NCBI GenBank assembly: GCA_002717285.1
Contig: PBDF01000007.1
Coordinates: forward strand, 156,604-211,587
DNA length: 54,984 nt
Source of the DNA: Magnetovibrio sp.
Lineage (GTDB): Bacteria > Pseudomonadota > Alphaproteobacteria > Rhodospirillales_A > JABHCV01
Direction: 5' to 3'
Every line of letters begins with the position of its first letter. Position 1 is the stretch's first letter. This document shows positions 46,179 through 54,984 of the stretch, in pieces. Below the pieces are notes generated by a model that had not been told where the DNA came from, made no database searches, and saw only the letters and a program-made list of their open reading frames with translations. The position numbers and the translations under genes were made by a program.

Positions 46179-46901
46179 TTACAATTTTCGCATACGTTCA
46201 CTAAATCTTCGCCGAGCTGCAGGTAATTTTTTTGTATGGAGGTGGCTAAAAATATGTCTCTCTAAAAAAAAACCTGTTAATGCTAAGCCCTCAACAATTT
46301 CACTGGATGAACCAGAAACTTCCTGTTCTAAAAGAAATTTAGGCAAGGCAAGCATAGTTTTCTTATATGGCTCTCCTGCTTCGCCTGATACTGCACATCC
46401 TGATTTTGGCGATACATAAATCAGATTGTTTGTTACTCCTGTTGCAACACAACAACTAAAGTCTAATCCAAAGCCAAGAGCTGCAAGTAACCCCAGTTCC
46501 CATTTCACATAGATACTAGGCCAATCTTTTCCTAACAATGAATGTAAAACAACATTTAATCCTTGATAAATTTCAGGGTGCGGTTCGCGCTCTGGTAATG
46601 CACTCTGGCTTACTGCTAGGGCTGAACTTAGACACGCTAGTGTATCCGGACTACCAAAAATATTTGCAGCATGTGCTCTAATTAATTCAAAGTTAAAGTT
46701 TCCAAGATGTTCATTAAGACGTCCTCGCCAATAGGCATGAACTAAATTACCTGGTTGCAAATCTCCACGTTTCCGTTTACTTGCTCCACCCCTTACCAAA
46801 CCAGCATGAACACCTTGTTGCTTTGTCATCAGAGTTACTATTGCTGATGTTTCGCCATATCTACGAGAAGATAATATTATTCCTTGGTCAGACCATTCCA
46901 T
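46179..46901 (-). CDS. recO: DNA repair protein RecO
   Basis: RecO helps load RecA on gapped DNA together with RecR. The 240-residue protein has the N-terminal OB fold: WSDQGIILSSRRYGETSAIV, GLVRGGASKRKRG and LQPGNLVHAYWRGRLNEHLG. The helical domain contains FGLDFSCCVATGV. The expected zinc-type cysteines are only partly present: Cys in LDFSCCVATG and in KSGCAVSGEAG. It ends the era-rnc-lepB cluster on the minus strand, after a gap of about 190 bases from era. Confidence 0.93.
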   Translation of the reverse strand: MEWSDQGIILSSRRYGETSAIVTLMTKQQGVHAGLVRGGASKRKRGDLQPGNLVHAYWRGRLNEHLGNFNFELIRAHAANIFGSPDTLACLSSALAVSQSALPEREPHPEIYQGLNVVLHSLLGKDWPSIYVKWELGLLAALGFGLDFSCCVATGVTNNLIYVSPKSGCAVSGEAGEPYKKTMLALPKFLLEQEVSGSSSEIVEGLALTGFFLERHIFSHLHTKKLPAARRRFSERMRKL

Positions 46902-47094
46902 TTAGAAAAAACATCCACAAACATAGTATGATCGAAATAATTAGGTATATTTGTAACTATGCGTAATAACAATTTAAAAAACTAATTCTTTAACCTGATA
47001 CTTTAGACAAGATATATTTCATATTACCAACATAAATAATAAAAATTTCAAATTTGCTTAGAGCTTGGGAAGGCAAAGTAATCTCAGAATTATT

Positions 47095-48000
47095 TTAAGC
47101 GTTATAATCCAGGCCCCATTCCTCGTAATGGATAGGGTCATCACCCCAATTTTGACGAACTTTGACAAATAAAAAAAGATGCACGCGATGACCAAGTAAA
47201 ACCTCAAGTTCTTTACGGGCCAATTCACCAATCTTTTTGATTTTTGAACCACCTTTACCCAACACTATCGCTTTTTGTCCCGTCTTTTGAACAAAAATTA
47301 TCTGATTTACTTTAACTGAACCATCAACGCCCTGCTCCCATTTTTCTGTCTCGACAGTTACTGCATACGGAATCTCTTGATGCAAGAATTGGTATACTTT
47401 TTCCCGAGTTATTTCTGCAGCGAGCAAGCGTGATGGCATGTCTGAAATTTGATCCTCAGGGTAAAGCCAAGGACCAATTGGCACCCGTGCCTTTAAATTA
47501 TTCAATAAATCAACAACACCACTACCAAGTTTAGCTGAAATCATGAAAGTATCTGAAAATATATCGATAGCAGATAGAGTTGAAGTTAAGCTAAGCAAAG
47601 CAGATTTTTTTACCAGGTCAATTTTGTTGATGACTAGTATTACTTTTCTATTCAGCTTAATGAGGCCATCAATAATATGTGACGTGCTGGAATCAACGCC
47701 TTTTTTAGCATCAACCAGAAAGATAATTTGATCCGAGCCGGTTGCTCCGTCCCAGGCACTTGCAACCATAGCCCTGTCTAACCGGCGTTTAGGCAAAAAA
47801 ATGCCCGGTGTATCAATGAATATTATCTGGGATTGACCTTGTATGATTATACCTAAAATTCGTGTTCTGGTTGTTTGTACTTTTGCAGAAACGATAGAGA
47901 CCTTGGTCCCAACAATACTATTAAGAAGTGTTGACTTACCTACATTGGGCGCACCTATCAAAGCAAAGAAACCACAACTAGTTTTTTGCGGTACAATCAC
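47095..48000 (-). CDS. era: GTPase Era
   Basis: Era binds the 3' end of 16S rRNA and helps 30S maturation. The 301-residue protein has G1 GAPNVGKST (16-24), G3 DTPGIF and G4 NKID. A C-terminal KH domain has QKAIVLGKGGSKIKKIGELA and the end RVHLFLFVKVRQNW. The start is a GTG at 48000 that overlaps the rnc stop. The rnc-era coupling is conserved across bacteria. Confidence 0.97.
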   Translation of the reverse strand: MIVPQKTSCGFFALIGAPNVGKSTLLNSIVGTKVSIVSAKVQTTRTRILGIIIQGQSQIIFIDTPGIFLPKRRLDRAMVASAWDGATGSDQIIFLVDAKKGVDSSTSHIIDGLIKLNRKVILVINKIDLVKKSALLSLTSTLSAIDIFSDTFMISAKLGSGVVDLLNNLKARVPIGPWLYPEDQISDMPSRLLAAEITREKVYQFLHQEIPYAVTVETEKWEQGVDGSVKVNQIIFVQKTGQKAIVLGKGGSKIKKIGELARKELEVLLGHRVHLFLFVKVRQNWGDDPIHYEEWGLDYNA

Positions 48001-48701
48001 TTAATTGACTTACTTTCATTGGATCCAAGAGAGTCAAGCATTGCTGAAGCTGCAAGTTGCTCAGCTTGACGTTTTGAACCACCACTACCACTCAATGGCT
48101 GTTTATCCTCTATTGACACCTCTATTACAAATGTTGGATCGTGTGGTGGGCCATTCCTAGATATTTCACGATAACTGGGTAAATTCATGCCATTAGATTG
48201 AGCATACTCCTGCAGGGAAGTTTTTGCATCTTTTGGTGGCACAAGGTCCTCAGCCATAAGTTCCATCCAATAACACCGAATAAAAGTCTCGGCAATTTGA
48301 AGACCTCCATCTAAAAAAAGAGCGGCAATTATAGCTTCACACGTATCAGCTAAGAGTGCAGTGTTATTTCTCGCACCATTTTCCTCTTCAGCAGGTGCAA
48401 TTTTTATAAATTTTGAAAGTTTTAGATCAAGAGCCACACGAGCCAATGTCTCTTTTCGAACAAGAGCCGCATGGCGGCGCGCCAATGCGCCCTCTTCTTC
48501 TCCAGGAAACGCTTCGTAGATCATTGTGGCAACCACAAGACCTAACACCCTATCACCCAAAAACTCAAGGCGCTGGTTGGTCTGGTCTCGTTTTGCACGA
48601 CTTTTTGCCATGCTTGAATGGGTAAGAGCCAAGCTTAATAATTTAGGCTTAGAAAAGCTGTAACTTAGAATTCTTTCAAGTTCTGTGGTGTCTAGGCTCA
48701 T
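47997..48701 (-). CDS. rnc: ribonuclease III
   Basis: RNase III cuts double-stranded RNA in rRNA precursors and regulatory RNAs. The 234-residue protein has the nuclease signature RLEFLGDRVLGLVVA (44-58) and the second metal site ADTCEAIIAALFLDGG. A C-terminal double-stranded RNA-binding domain (about 155-225) ends in GSGGSKRQAEQLAASAML. It overlaps lepB by one base and era by four. Confidence 0.97.
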   Translation of the reverse strand: MSLDTTELERILSYSFSKPKLLSLALTHSSMAKSRAKRDQTNQRLEFLGDRVLGLVVATMIYEAFPGEEEGALARRHAALVRKETLARVALDLKLSKFIKIAPAEEENGARNNTALLADTCEAIIAALFLDGGLQIAETFIRCYWMELMAEDLVPPKDAKTSLQEYAQSNGMNLPSYREISRNGPPHDPTFVIEVSIEDKQPLSGSGGSKRQAEQLAASAMLDSLGSNESKSIK

Positions 48702-49468
48702 TATTCGATACTGTCAAAAAATCTAGAAAAACGGGCTTTTGATGGCCAATTCCAAAACTTCCAACCAGCACCCTCAACTGAAAAAAACTTTACCACAGCA
48801 CGACCTATTAAATTTTCGCGAGGTATAAAGCCAACTTGGTTGAGAAACCTGCTGTCAGAGGAATTATCTCTATTATCGCCCATAGCAAAATAGTGACCCG
48901 CAGGTACTTCATAAATGACAGTATTATCACTTACACTTTCATCACCCTGTTCTTCGTTAATGAAGTATTTGTGTCCATTAGGCAAGGTTTCAAGGTAGCG
49001 AGATATACGACGGATGCTACCAAAACCATTGTCCAATAGATAATCTTCCCTACGCTCTCGCTTAACGGCTACCCCATTAATATGCAAGATACCCTCGATA
49101 ATTTGAATCGTATCACCAGGAAGCCCAACAATTCGCTTGATGTAGTCTTTATCTGTATCAGTTGGCAACCTAAAAACTGCGACATCCCCACGCTCAGGCT
49201 CGCTAAACATTATTCGTCCATTGAATAATGGCAAGCTCAGAGGCAGTGAAAAACGGCTATAACCATACGAAAACTTTGATACAAATAAATAATCCCCCAC
49301 AAGTAATGTAGGAATCATCGATCCTGAGGGAATTGAAAACGGCTCATAGGCAAAGGAACGAATACCCAAAGCAATAAGACCTGCATAAACGATTGTTAAG
49401 ATAGAATCTTTAATGTTGCCTGTTTTGGCATCACTTGATTTTGAATTACTGCTGTCACTCGTGTCCAT
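48701..49468 (-). CDS. lepB: signal peptidase I
   Basis: LepB removes signal peptides from exported proteins. The 255-residue protein has one N-terminal membrane segment (about 21-40). The catalytic Ser50 is in PSGSMIPTLLVGDYLFVSKF and Lys111 in DKDYIKRIVGLPGD. The C-terminal box is GHYFAMGDNRDNSSDSRF. The order pdxJ-lepB-rnc-era is alphaproteobacterial, but acpS, which usually stands before lepB, is not here. Confidence 0.97.
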   Translation of the reverse strand: MDTSDSSNSKSSDAKTGNIKDSILTIVYAGLIALGIRSFAYEPFSIPSGSMIPTLLVGDYLFVSKFSYGYSRFSLPLSLPLFNGRIMFSEPERGDVAVFRLPTDTDKDYIKRIVGLPGDTIQIIEGILHINGVAVKRERREDYLLDNGFGSIRRISRYLETLPNGHKYFINEEQGDESVSDNTVIYEVPAGHYFAMGDNRDNSSDSRFLNQVGFIPRENLIGRAVVKFFSVEGAGWKFWNWPSKARFSRFFDSIE

Positions 49469-49558
49469 AAAAAATCACTCAATACAGTAAAGACAATAAA
49501 ACTTCTGAAACAATAGATAGATCTGCGATCAAGCCATTGAAGTAGAAAGAAGTCAAGA

Positions 49559-50293
49559 TTAAGCAGGCCTTACACTATCCATTAACTTACGCATTGAACG
49601 AATACTCTCTTCCAGACCAATAAAAATTGCTTCACCAATTAAAAAATGCCCGATGTTTAGTTCTGAAATTGTTGGTATAACTGCAACATCCTCAACAGTT
49701 TCAAAAGTTAGACCATGACCCGCATGGCATTCCAAGCCTATGTCATAGGCATGGGCGGCAGCATTAATAATTCTCTCAAGTTCAAACTTTCGATCAGATC
49801 CCTTTGCGTCACAATATGCCCCTGTATGCAACTCGATGACAGGTGCACCCAATTTTCTTGCAGCATCAATTTGTGCTGGATCCGGCTCAACAAACAAGGA
49901 GACGCGAATACCAGAACTATTTAACATCTCTACGTAAGGTCCCAATCTATCACAATCTCTAATAACGTTAAGCCCACCTTCAGTAGTGCGTTCTTCTCGC
50001 TTCTCTGGAACAATACAGGCAGCGTGAGGAAGATGACCTAGAGCAATTTTAAGCATTTCATCCGTTGCCGCAAATTCAAAATTCAGGGGTTTGTTAACCT
50101 CCTTACAAAGACGTTCAATGTCCTGATCAGATATGTGTCGGCGATCTTCTCGTAAATGAGCAGTAATGCCATTAGCACCTGCCTTGACAGCCAGCTTTGC
50201 CGCATCTACGGGATCTGGATGAACCCCTCCTCTAGCATTACGAATGGTCGCAACATGGTCGATATTTACGCCCAAGCGTAATTTTGAACTCAT
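49559..50293 (-). CDS. pdxJ: pyridoxine 5'-phosphate synthase
   Basis: PdxJ closes the pyridoxine ring from 1-deoxy-D-xylulose 5-phosphate and 3-amino-2-oxopropyl phosphate. The 244-residue barrel starts [19 protein letters not shown]. It has [19 protein letters not shown], FEAAxxEML-like [25 protein letters not shown] and [10 protein letters not shown]. The ATG overlaps the stop of the DUF2062 gene. The deoxyxylulose phosphate precursor is shared with the IspDF pathway. Confidence 0.97.
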   Translation of the reverse strand: MSSKLRLGVNIDHVATIRNARGGVHPDPVDAAKLAVKAGANGITAHLREDRRHISDQDIERLCKEVNKPLNFEFAATDEMLKIALGHLPHAACIVPEKREERTTEGGLNVIRDCDRLGPYVEMLNSSGIRVSLFVEPDPAQIDAARKLGAPVIELHTGAYCDAKGSDRKFELERIINAAAHAYDIGLECHAGHGLTFETVEDVAVIPTISELNIGHFLIGEAIFIGLEESIRSMRKLMDSVRPA

Positions 50294-50892
50294 TGATTAT
50301 TCTCCAAGTTTTTTGACAAATGTTTATTAAGTACAGAGCTTCTTAACCTTTTTTCCTGGTAACGCTTTATCAAGGGCCAAAGAAGTAGATAGAATACGAC
50401 CCAAATAGTTACAAATGAAGGAATGCCTCCGATGAACATTGGCCAAAAAACCGGCCAAGCAGTTTCCAATAAGTAGGATAGATCATAGGTCAAAATTGCA
50501 TCTAGTGAGGATGAAAAAATTACCTGAAAGTCAAGTTCATTTGTGTTAGCTTCATTATTGCCAGCACCTAGCCAAACACCCAAGTTAAAAATAAAAGTCC
50601 AGATAAAAGGAAATGTCCAAGGGTTCCCCACAACTGTACCAATTACAGCTGCTGCAATGTTTGCACGGATAATCCATGCAATTACGCCTGCTAATAATAA
50701 ATGCAAACCCACGAAAGGGGTAAAAGATATTGCTGCACCACAGGCAAACCCAGCAGCTATTGAGTAAGGCGTACCTGGCAACCTAGCTATCCTGTGGAAA
50801 AGGTATTGAGTTGAACGCCTCCAACCAAGGCTTGGCCACAAAAAAGCCTTAATTTTTTGATAAAATTTTGATTTGTTACGGCGTTTAAACAT
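50290..50892 (-). CDS. DUF2062 membrane protein
   Basis: The 200-residue protein belongs to the DUF2062 family of unknown function. It has a basic start and a core [20 protein letters not shown] followed by [20 protein letters not shown] and [10 protein letters not shown] last membrane segment (about 152-175, [20 protein letters not shown]) is followed by a basic tail. About four membrane segments are visible. In alphaproteobacteria this gene regularly stands between rsh and pdxJ, as here. It is coupled to pdxJ by a 4-base overlap. Confidence 0.9.
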   Translation of the reverse strand: MFKRRNKSKFYQKIKAFLWPSLGWRRSTQYLFHRIARLPGTPYSIAAGFACGAAISFTPFVGLHLLLAGVIAWIIRANIAAAVIGTVVGNPWTFPFIWTFIFNLGVWLGAGNNEANTNELDFQVIFSSSLDAILTYDLSYLLETAWPVFWPMFIGGIPSFVTIWVVFYLLLWPLIKRYQEKRLRSSVLNKHLSKNLENNQ

Positions 50893-50938
50893 GAATTTAA
50901 ATCTTGTTTGAAGTTCTTTTTTTTACTTACAAAAAAAT

Positions 50939-53101
50939 CTAACCATGAGCACGCTCTACCATATTTATGGCTGGGGTTGCACGGAGTGCTGCAATGATTT
51001 CCATTAGGTGCCTTAAATCGTGAACTTCTATGTCAATTAAAAGGTCATAAAATTCAAGGGTACGGTTAGTAATTTTTAGATTTGAAATATTACCGCCATT
51101 CTTACCAATAACCATTGATAATGTTCCAAGAACACCAGGCTCATTGATTACCGTCAGATTAACTCGACCAACGTGTATGTCGGGAACTTCAGTCTGTTGT
51201 TGCCAAGAAACATCTAGCCATCGTTTTGGAGTACTCGAATGTTCTTCTAGAGAATCGCAATCTATAGTGTGGATAATTACACCTTTTCCTGTTGTGATGA
51301 TACCGACAATACGGTCCCCAGGTAGCGGATGGCAACACTCTGCATAGTGCATTGCCATTCCGGGAATTAAACCTTTTATAGCTATAGCATTTTTAGATTC
51401 ACCATTGATATTTTCAATTGTTTTTTTTCTGGTTTTAGTTCTTTTGAGAGGAACAAGATTTTTTTCTCGCTTTTTTCTAGTTCTTGGGAAAACTGCCTCA
51501 ACAATATCCCGAGCATTTAAGGTTCCAGCTCCCACTTGGGATGTCAAATCACCAGTTGAGTGCTGGTCGAACTTCTTGAGTACAGCTTTCAACGCTTTTT
51601 CTGCAAATTCATAACCCTCTTCACGAAATGCTCTCTGCAAGATAGCACGTCCAAGTTGCAAGTACTGTTGACGTTCTTGTAGAAGTACGAAGCGACGAAT
51701 ACGAGCACGTGCCTTGCCAGTTACTACAAACTTCTCCCATGTAGGTGATGGGGTTTGCACTTTTGAGGTAAGAATTTCCACCTGATCACCATTCCGTAAT
51801 TGCTTGTTTAGTGGAACTATGCGACTGTTCACTTTTGCACCAACGCAACTGTCACCTATCTCGGAGTGAACAGCATAAGCAAAATCAACTGCTGTTGCTC
51901 CTTGCGGCAAATTTATCAAATCACCACGTGGTGTAAAACAAAACACTTGGTCTTGGTACATTTCCAACTTGGTATGCTCAAGAAACTCATTAGGGCTAGC
52001 TGCATGTTCAAGGATATCCAGAAGTTCTTTAATCCAACGATATTGGCGCCCCTCTGTCTTACCAGTATTCTGTTTGTAGGCCCAATGTGCGGCAACGCCG
52101 TTTTCGGCAATATTGTGCATGTTGTGAGTCCGAATTTGAACTTCAACACGATGTTGTTCAGGGCCCAAAATTCCGGTGTGCAACGACCGATAACCGTTTG
52201 GCTTTGCTGTTGAAATATAATCCTTAAAACGTCCAGGAATCACCCTATATTTACGATGCAGTACACCCAAAGCCTTATAGCAATCATCTACAGAACCAAC
52301 GAGCACACGAAATCCTACTATGTCAGAAAGTTGCTCGAATGCGATATCCTTATGTTGCATCTTATGCCAAATGGAATAGGGAAGCTTCTCACGACCCATT
52401 ATTTCTACCTCGAGACCACAGTTACTCAATGTTTCTGTCAATTCCTGCTTAATGCGTGCAACAAGATCACCACCCTCTCTCCTTAAAAACTCAAGACGTG
52501 CCATTATAGAGTCCCTTGCTTCAGGATTAGTCTCCATAAAGGCTAAATCCTCAAGCTCATTTTTCATCTCTTGCATACCTATTCGCTCAGCAAGCGGAGC
52601 AAAGATATCCATGGTCTCCATCGCAATTCGGCGACGTTTTTCATCTTTTTTAACGTATTGCAGAGTTCGCATATTATGTAAACGGTCAGCTAACTTTACT
52701 AATAAAACACGAATGTCGTCTGACATCGCTAACAATAGCTTACGAAAATTTTCTGCCTGCTTTGCTTGATCGGATTGCATCTCAATGCGAGTCAATTTGG
52801 TTACACCGTCAACCAGACGTCCTACTTCTTCTCCAAAAATTTTATTTATTTCTTCTTGGGTTGCTTTTGTGTCCTCAATCGTGTCGTGTAACAATGCAGT
52901 CACGATAGTAGCGGTGTCCAGTTTGTAATTAGTGAGAATTTCAGCAACTTCCAAAGGATGCGAAAAGTAAGGGTCCCCAGACTCTCGCTTTTGGTGCCCA
53001 TGAGCATTCATAGCATAAGCATAAGCACGATCAAGTGCTTTAACATCTACATTTGGATCATAGGACTTTATTAGATCGACGAGCTCATACTGACGGATCA
53101 T
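50939..53101 (-). CDS. rsh: bifunctional (p)ppGpp synthetase/hydrolase Rsh (RelA/SpoT)
   Basis: Rsh makes and degrades (p)ppGpp, the stringent response signal. The 720-residue protein has an HD hydrolase domain with LLHDTIEDT (His72-Asp73). The synthetase domain contains PGRFKDYISTAKPNGYRSLH. The RFKD form, in place of the EXDD of synthase-only RelA, indicates a bifunctional enzyme. A TGS domain (about 385-445, FCFTPRGDLINLPQGATAVD), a zinc-finger segment (AECCHPLPGDRIVGI) and a C-terminal ACT domain (VNLTVINEPGVLGTLSMVI) follow. rpoZ lies upstream on the same strand, as in most proteobacteria. Confidence 0.97.
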   Translation of the reverse strand: MIRQYELVDLIKSYDPNVDVKALDRAYAYAMNAHGHQKRESGDPYFSHPLEVAEILTNYKLDTATIVTALLHDTIEDTKATQEEINKIFGEEVGRLVDGVTKLTRIEMQSDQAKQAENFRKLLLAMSDDIRVLLVKLADRLHNMRTLQYVKKDEKRRRIAMETMDIFAPLAERIGMQEMKNELEDLAFMETNPEARDSIMARLEFLRREGGDLVARIKQELTETLSNCGLEVEIMGREKLPYSIWHKMQHKDIAFEQLSDIVGFRVLVGSVDDCYKALGVLHRKYRVIPGRFKDYISTAKPNGYRSLHTGILGPEQHRVEVQIRTHNMHNIAENGVAAHWAYKQNTGKTEGRQYRWIKELLDILEHAASPNEFLEHTKLEMYQDQVFCFTPRGDLINLPQGATAVDFAYAVHSEIGDSCVGAKVNSRIVPLNKQLRNGDQVEILTSKVQTPSPTWEKFVVTGKARARIRRFVLLQERQQYLQLGRAILQRAFREEGYEFAEKALKAVLKKFDQHSTGDLTSQVGAGTLNARDIVEAVFPRTRKKREKNLVPLKRTKTRKKTIENINGESKNAIAIKGLIPGMAMHYAECCHPLPGDRIVGIITTGKGVIIHTIDCDSLEEHSSTPKRWLDVSWQQQTEVPDIHVGRVNLTVINEPGVLGTLSMVIGKNGGNISNLKITNRTLEFYDLLIDIEVHDLRHLMEIIAALRATPAINMVERAHG

Positions 53102-53145
53102 TGGTCCCCCTGAAATTGCAAAGCAGAGGTTCCATCCATTGATTG

Positions 53146-53532
53146 TTAATCCTTTGTATCTGCCTCTTCTTCGACTTCAGCAGGAATTTCAGCATCAACA
53201 TACATAGAGGAAAGTTGTTCCATCGGAGGCTGAGACTCTTCACCCTCTTCTTGATTTTGTTGAGCAGGAAGCAAGTCTAATTCTTCATTTTCAGAATCTT
53301 CATTCTCCACAAATCGTTGAAGGCCAGTAATTAAACCCTCTTCAAGTTCATTTAGATCAAGAGTTTCATCAGCAATTTCTCGAAGAGCTATAACGTGATT
53401 TTTATCGTTATCCTTGTCAACGGTGAGAGATGCTCCAGCAGAGATGTTCCGAGCTCTCTGAGCAGAAAACATAACCAACTGAAAACGGTTTGGTATTTTG
53501 AGTACACAATCTTCAACAGTAACTCGAGCCAC
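53146..53532 (-). CDS. rpoZ: DNA-directed RNA polymerase subunit omega
   Basis: Omega helps assemble RNA polymerase and takes part in the (p)ppGpp response. From GTG 53532 the protein begins [20 protein letters not shown], the canonical start. [15 protein letters not shown] completes the conserved core (about 1-70). An upstream TTG would add five residues unlike the family. The remaining 58 residues form an acidic tail of Glu, Asp and Gln. The 128-residue length fits Rhodospirillales omega. It is followed by rsh. Confidence 0.95.
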   Translation of the reverse strand: MARVTVEDCVLKIPNRFQLVMFSAQRARNISAGASLTVDKDNDKNHVIALREIADETLDLNELEEGLITGLQRFVENEDSENEELDLLPAQQNQEEGEESQPPMEQLSSMYVDAEIPAEVEEEADTKD

Positions 53533-53633
53533 TTTACAGATCCCCAAAAAAAAGAAAATAATAATAATGTGATTTTATATGTTGGTGTACTTGATAAATC
53601 AAGTCAAATAGATGAAGAAATAAGGCTTGTCTA

Positions 53634-54173
53634 TCAATAAGAAGTCTCCTCATCATCGACTATAATTTTTTGACTAGGGTCAAGCTTCGCAATTAATTCC
53701 TCGATGGGCGTCATAAAAACTGGATGGCACCAGTCTGGTGCAATTTCGTATAAAGGCAGTAAAACAAAACCTCTTTCATGCATTCGCGGATGCGGAATGA
53801 TTAAGCTATCGTCAGCTTTTCTTTTCCAGCCTGACACCATATTAGCATAAGCAATTAAATCCAAGTCTAGTGTTCGAGCAGCATTTTTTGTTGCTCGGGC
53901 ACGGCCAAATTTTCGCTCTACATCATGCAAAACATTAATTAATGCAGAAGCTTCCAAAGAGGTGCATGTTGATATAATCCCATTAATAAACCAAGGCTGA
54001 TCTGATGTAGGAACTGGTGCTGACCTATACCAGCTTGATTGGCTTTCAATGTTTATACCTAGAGACAAAAGCTCTTTGACTGCAGCCTCGCACGTAGCAC
54101 GTGGGGTGATATAATTCAAGCCAGGAAGGTTGGCGCCAATTCCTATAAAAGCATTGCAAATATATTTTGTCAT
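53634..54173 (-). CDS. folK: 2-amino-4-hydroxy-6-hydroxymethyldihydropteridine pyrophosphokinase
   Basis: FolK transfers pyrophosphate from ATP to the pterin in folate synthesis. From ATG 54173 the protein has 179 residues. It shows AFIGIGANLPG, SSWYRSAPVPTSDQPWFING and VERKFGRARATKNAARTLDL with DLIAY. IIPHPRMHERGFVLLPLYEI is the PHPRMHERxFVL signature. A start at 54206 would add 11 residues with no likeness to the family. A good promoter lies just upstream. The gene heads the minus-strand run towards rpoZ and rsh. Confidence 0.96.
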   Translation of the reverse strand: MTKYICNAFIGIGANLPGLNYITPRATCEAAVKELLSLGINIESQSSWYRSAPVPTSDQPWFINGIISTCTSLEASALINVLHDVERKFGRARATKNAARTLDLDLIAYANMVSGWKRKADDSLIIPHPRMHERGFVLLPLYEIAPDWCHPVFMTPIEELIAKLDPSQKIIVDDEETSY

Positions 54174-54204
54174 TAAAGAAGGTTGACCATCAATATTAGA
54201 GAGC

Positions 54205-54233
54205 AATTAAGTTATTTGTTGTTTTAAAGTCAA
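54205..54233 (-). promoter_or_regulatory. folK: candidate promoter of folK
   Basis: On the minus strand TTGACT (54233-54228) and TTAATT (54210-54205) are separated by exactly 17 bases. Transcription would start about 25 bases before the folK ATG at 54173. Confidence 0.5.
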
Positions 54234-54261
54234 GGCAACTAAGATGGAAAAATTACAAAAT

Positions 54262-54290
54262 TTGACACAATATACCGTATTATAAATACT
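54262..54290 (+). promoter_or_regulatory. candidate plus-strand promoter in the folK-NYN gap
   Basis: TTGACA (54262-54267) and AATACT (54285-54290) are separated by 17 bases. The -35 box is perfect and the -10 box matches four of six positions. It lies about 430 bases before the NYN gene, so it would give that gene a long leader or drive an unrecognised small RNA. Confidence 0.35.
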
Positions 54291-54726
54291 TACGTTAAAA
54301 TATTGTATCTTGTCTTGCATATATCTTTCTAATTAAGGAACCCATCTTACTGTTACTAATGCAAATAAATTAATTCCATTGGATCTAGAAGTCCTGAACT
54401 AGACTCAAGTAACTAAATTGAGAAGCTTAATTTTAAAAAAAAAATAATTTCAACTATTTTTTCAGATCGAGTCTGCTTAAGATAAATATGAGATAGTTTT
54501 ACGAAAAAACAAAATTAGTAGAAGTAAAAAAATACTGCAGTTTTAGATATTTTTCTTAATCAGATTTAAACTCATACAAATAGTCTGTGAAGATGCAAGT
54601 TAAGTAGTTTACGTGATATTTTTAATATTAAGTTTTAACGCTTTAGCCCCTCATAATAACAATATAATTTTACCACTATCAGCAATACGTAATACTGTTC
54701 TACAGAATTTAAAAGGCTTTGATAAA

Positions 54727-54984
54727 ATGGATTTTTATAATGATGAACGGATCGGTATTTTTATTGATGGTGCTAATTTACACTCAGCTGCTCGGTCGCT
54801 GGGCTTTGATATTGATTACAAAAGACTTTTAAAAATCTTCAAAGAGACTGGAAAATTAATACGTGTTTTTTACTACACAGCCCTTGTAGAAGACCAAAAA
54901 AGTTCTCCAATTCGATCCCTAGTAGATTGGCTTGATTATAATGGCTATACCTTAATTACAAAACCTGCCAAGGAATATATTGAC
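54727..54984 (+). CDS. NYN-domain (LabA/DUF88-type) protein, 5' end only
   Basis: From ATG 54727 an open frame of 86 codons runs off the window. The product starts MDFYNDERIGIFIDGANLHS and continues with FKETGKLIRVFYYTALVED, which fits the NYN (PIN-like RNase) domain. FIDGANL carries the first metal-binding aspartate. Family members are often RNases, and the role here is unknown. In alphaproteobacteria such a gene often lies divergent from folK and near rpoZ-rsh, as here. Confidence 0.88.
   Translation, partial: MDFYNDERIGIFIDGANLHSAARSLGFDIDYKRLLKIFKETGKLIRVFYYTALVEDQKSSPIRSLVDWLDYNGYTLITKPAKEYID

Larger units (their letters stand above)
54174..54726. other. 553-base AT-rich divergent intergenic region
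   Basis: The gap separates folK (minus) from the NYN gene (plus). It holds no ORF with coding character. Apart from the two divergent promoter candidates listed separately, it is A/T-rich with short runs of A and T. A small RNA gene would fit here, but no structure is strong enough to call one. Confidence 0.4.

Overview
This AT-rich window is chromosomal DNA of an alphaproteobacterium. It most resembles a free-living, possibly marine, Rhodospirillales-like lineage, but I cannot name a genus. The support is gene order: ntrB-ntrC-ntrY-ntrX-trkA-(class IV aminotransferase)-HAD-hfq-hflX; glyA-nrdR-ribD-ribE-ribB-ribH-nusB-thiL; DUF177-rpmF-plsX-fabH-ihfA-merR; and rpoZ-rsh-DUF2062-pdxJ-lepB-rnc-era-recO. 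There is also a bc1-complex chaperone (Cbp3 type), an IspDF fusion, and a Mg-type HemB. Genes are densely packed with many ATGA or TGATG overlaps. I see no phage, insertion sequence, CRISPR array or plasmid module. The window is almost entirely core metabolism, information processing and cell-envelope genes.

Layout. 1-1.3 kb: 5' end of a CaiB-type CoA-transferase and hemB, minus strand. 1.5-9.5 kb: a plus-strand series with a DUF6898-like small protein, rpiB, glyA, nrdR, the riboflavin genes, nusB, thiL and a FliL-like membrane protein. 9.5-14.4 kb: bamE (minus), then Cbp3-like chaperone, DUF177, rpmF, plsX, fabH, ihfA and a MerR regulator. 14.7 kb: tRNA-Pro(GGG) with its own terminator, then two tandem DMT transporters. 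17-18.2 kb: ispDF (minus). 18.3-32.8 kb: a CcsA/YpjD-like protein, dusB, the two nitrogen-type two-component pairs NtrBC and NtrYX, trkA, an aminotransferase, a HAD phosphatase, hfq, hflX, an inositol-monophosphatase-like protein and a hydroxyisobutyrate-dehydrogenase-like protein. 32.8-43.5 kb, minus strand: yaiI, mazG, then MBL hydrolase-tatD-metG-holB-tmk-dac-rlpA-mltB-ydcF. 43.8-45.6 kb: a second tandem pair of DMT transporters. 46 kb: tRNA-Ser(TGA). 46.2-54.2 kb, minus strand: recO, era, rnc, lepB, pdxJ, DUF2062, rsh, rpoZ, folK. The window ends inside a NYN-domain gene.

How the genes work together. The riboflavin genes cover every step from the deaminase to riboflavin synthase except GTP cyclohydrolase II: the cyclohydrolase half of RibB has lost its metal-binding cysteines. 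The NtrBC and NtrYX pairs overlap end to end and look co-transcribed, with trkA, hfq and hflX downstream. The stretch from ydcF to the MBL hydrolase mixes cell-wall remodelling (carboxypeptidase, two lytic transglycosylases) with DNA precursor and replication genes (tmk, holB).

The most unusual signal is at translation starts. Three intact, conserved genes (ihfA, metG, yaiI) have no usable ATG, GTG or TTG start. Their conserved N-termini are encoded further upstream, where an ATT or ATC codon sits 7-8 bases after a good Shine-Dalgarno sequence. Other points are the absence of acpS from its usual place between pdxJ and lepB, an NtrX that lacks the GAFTGA loop, and a 411-base gap before tRNA-Ser that holds a possible 41-residue protein.
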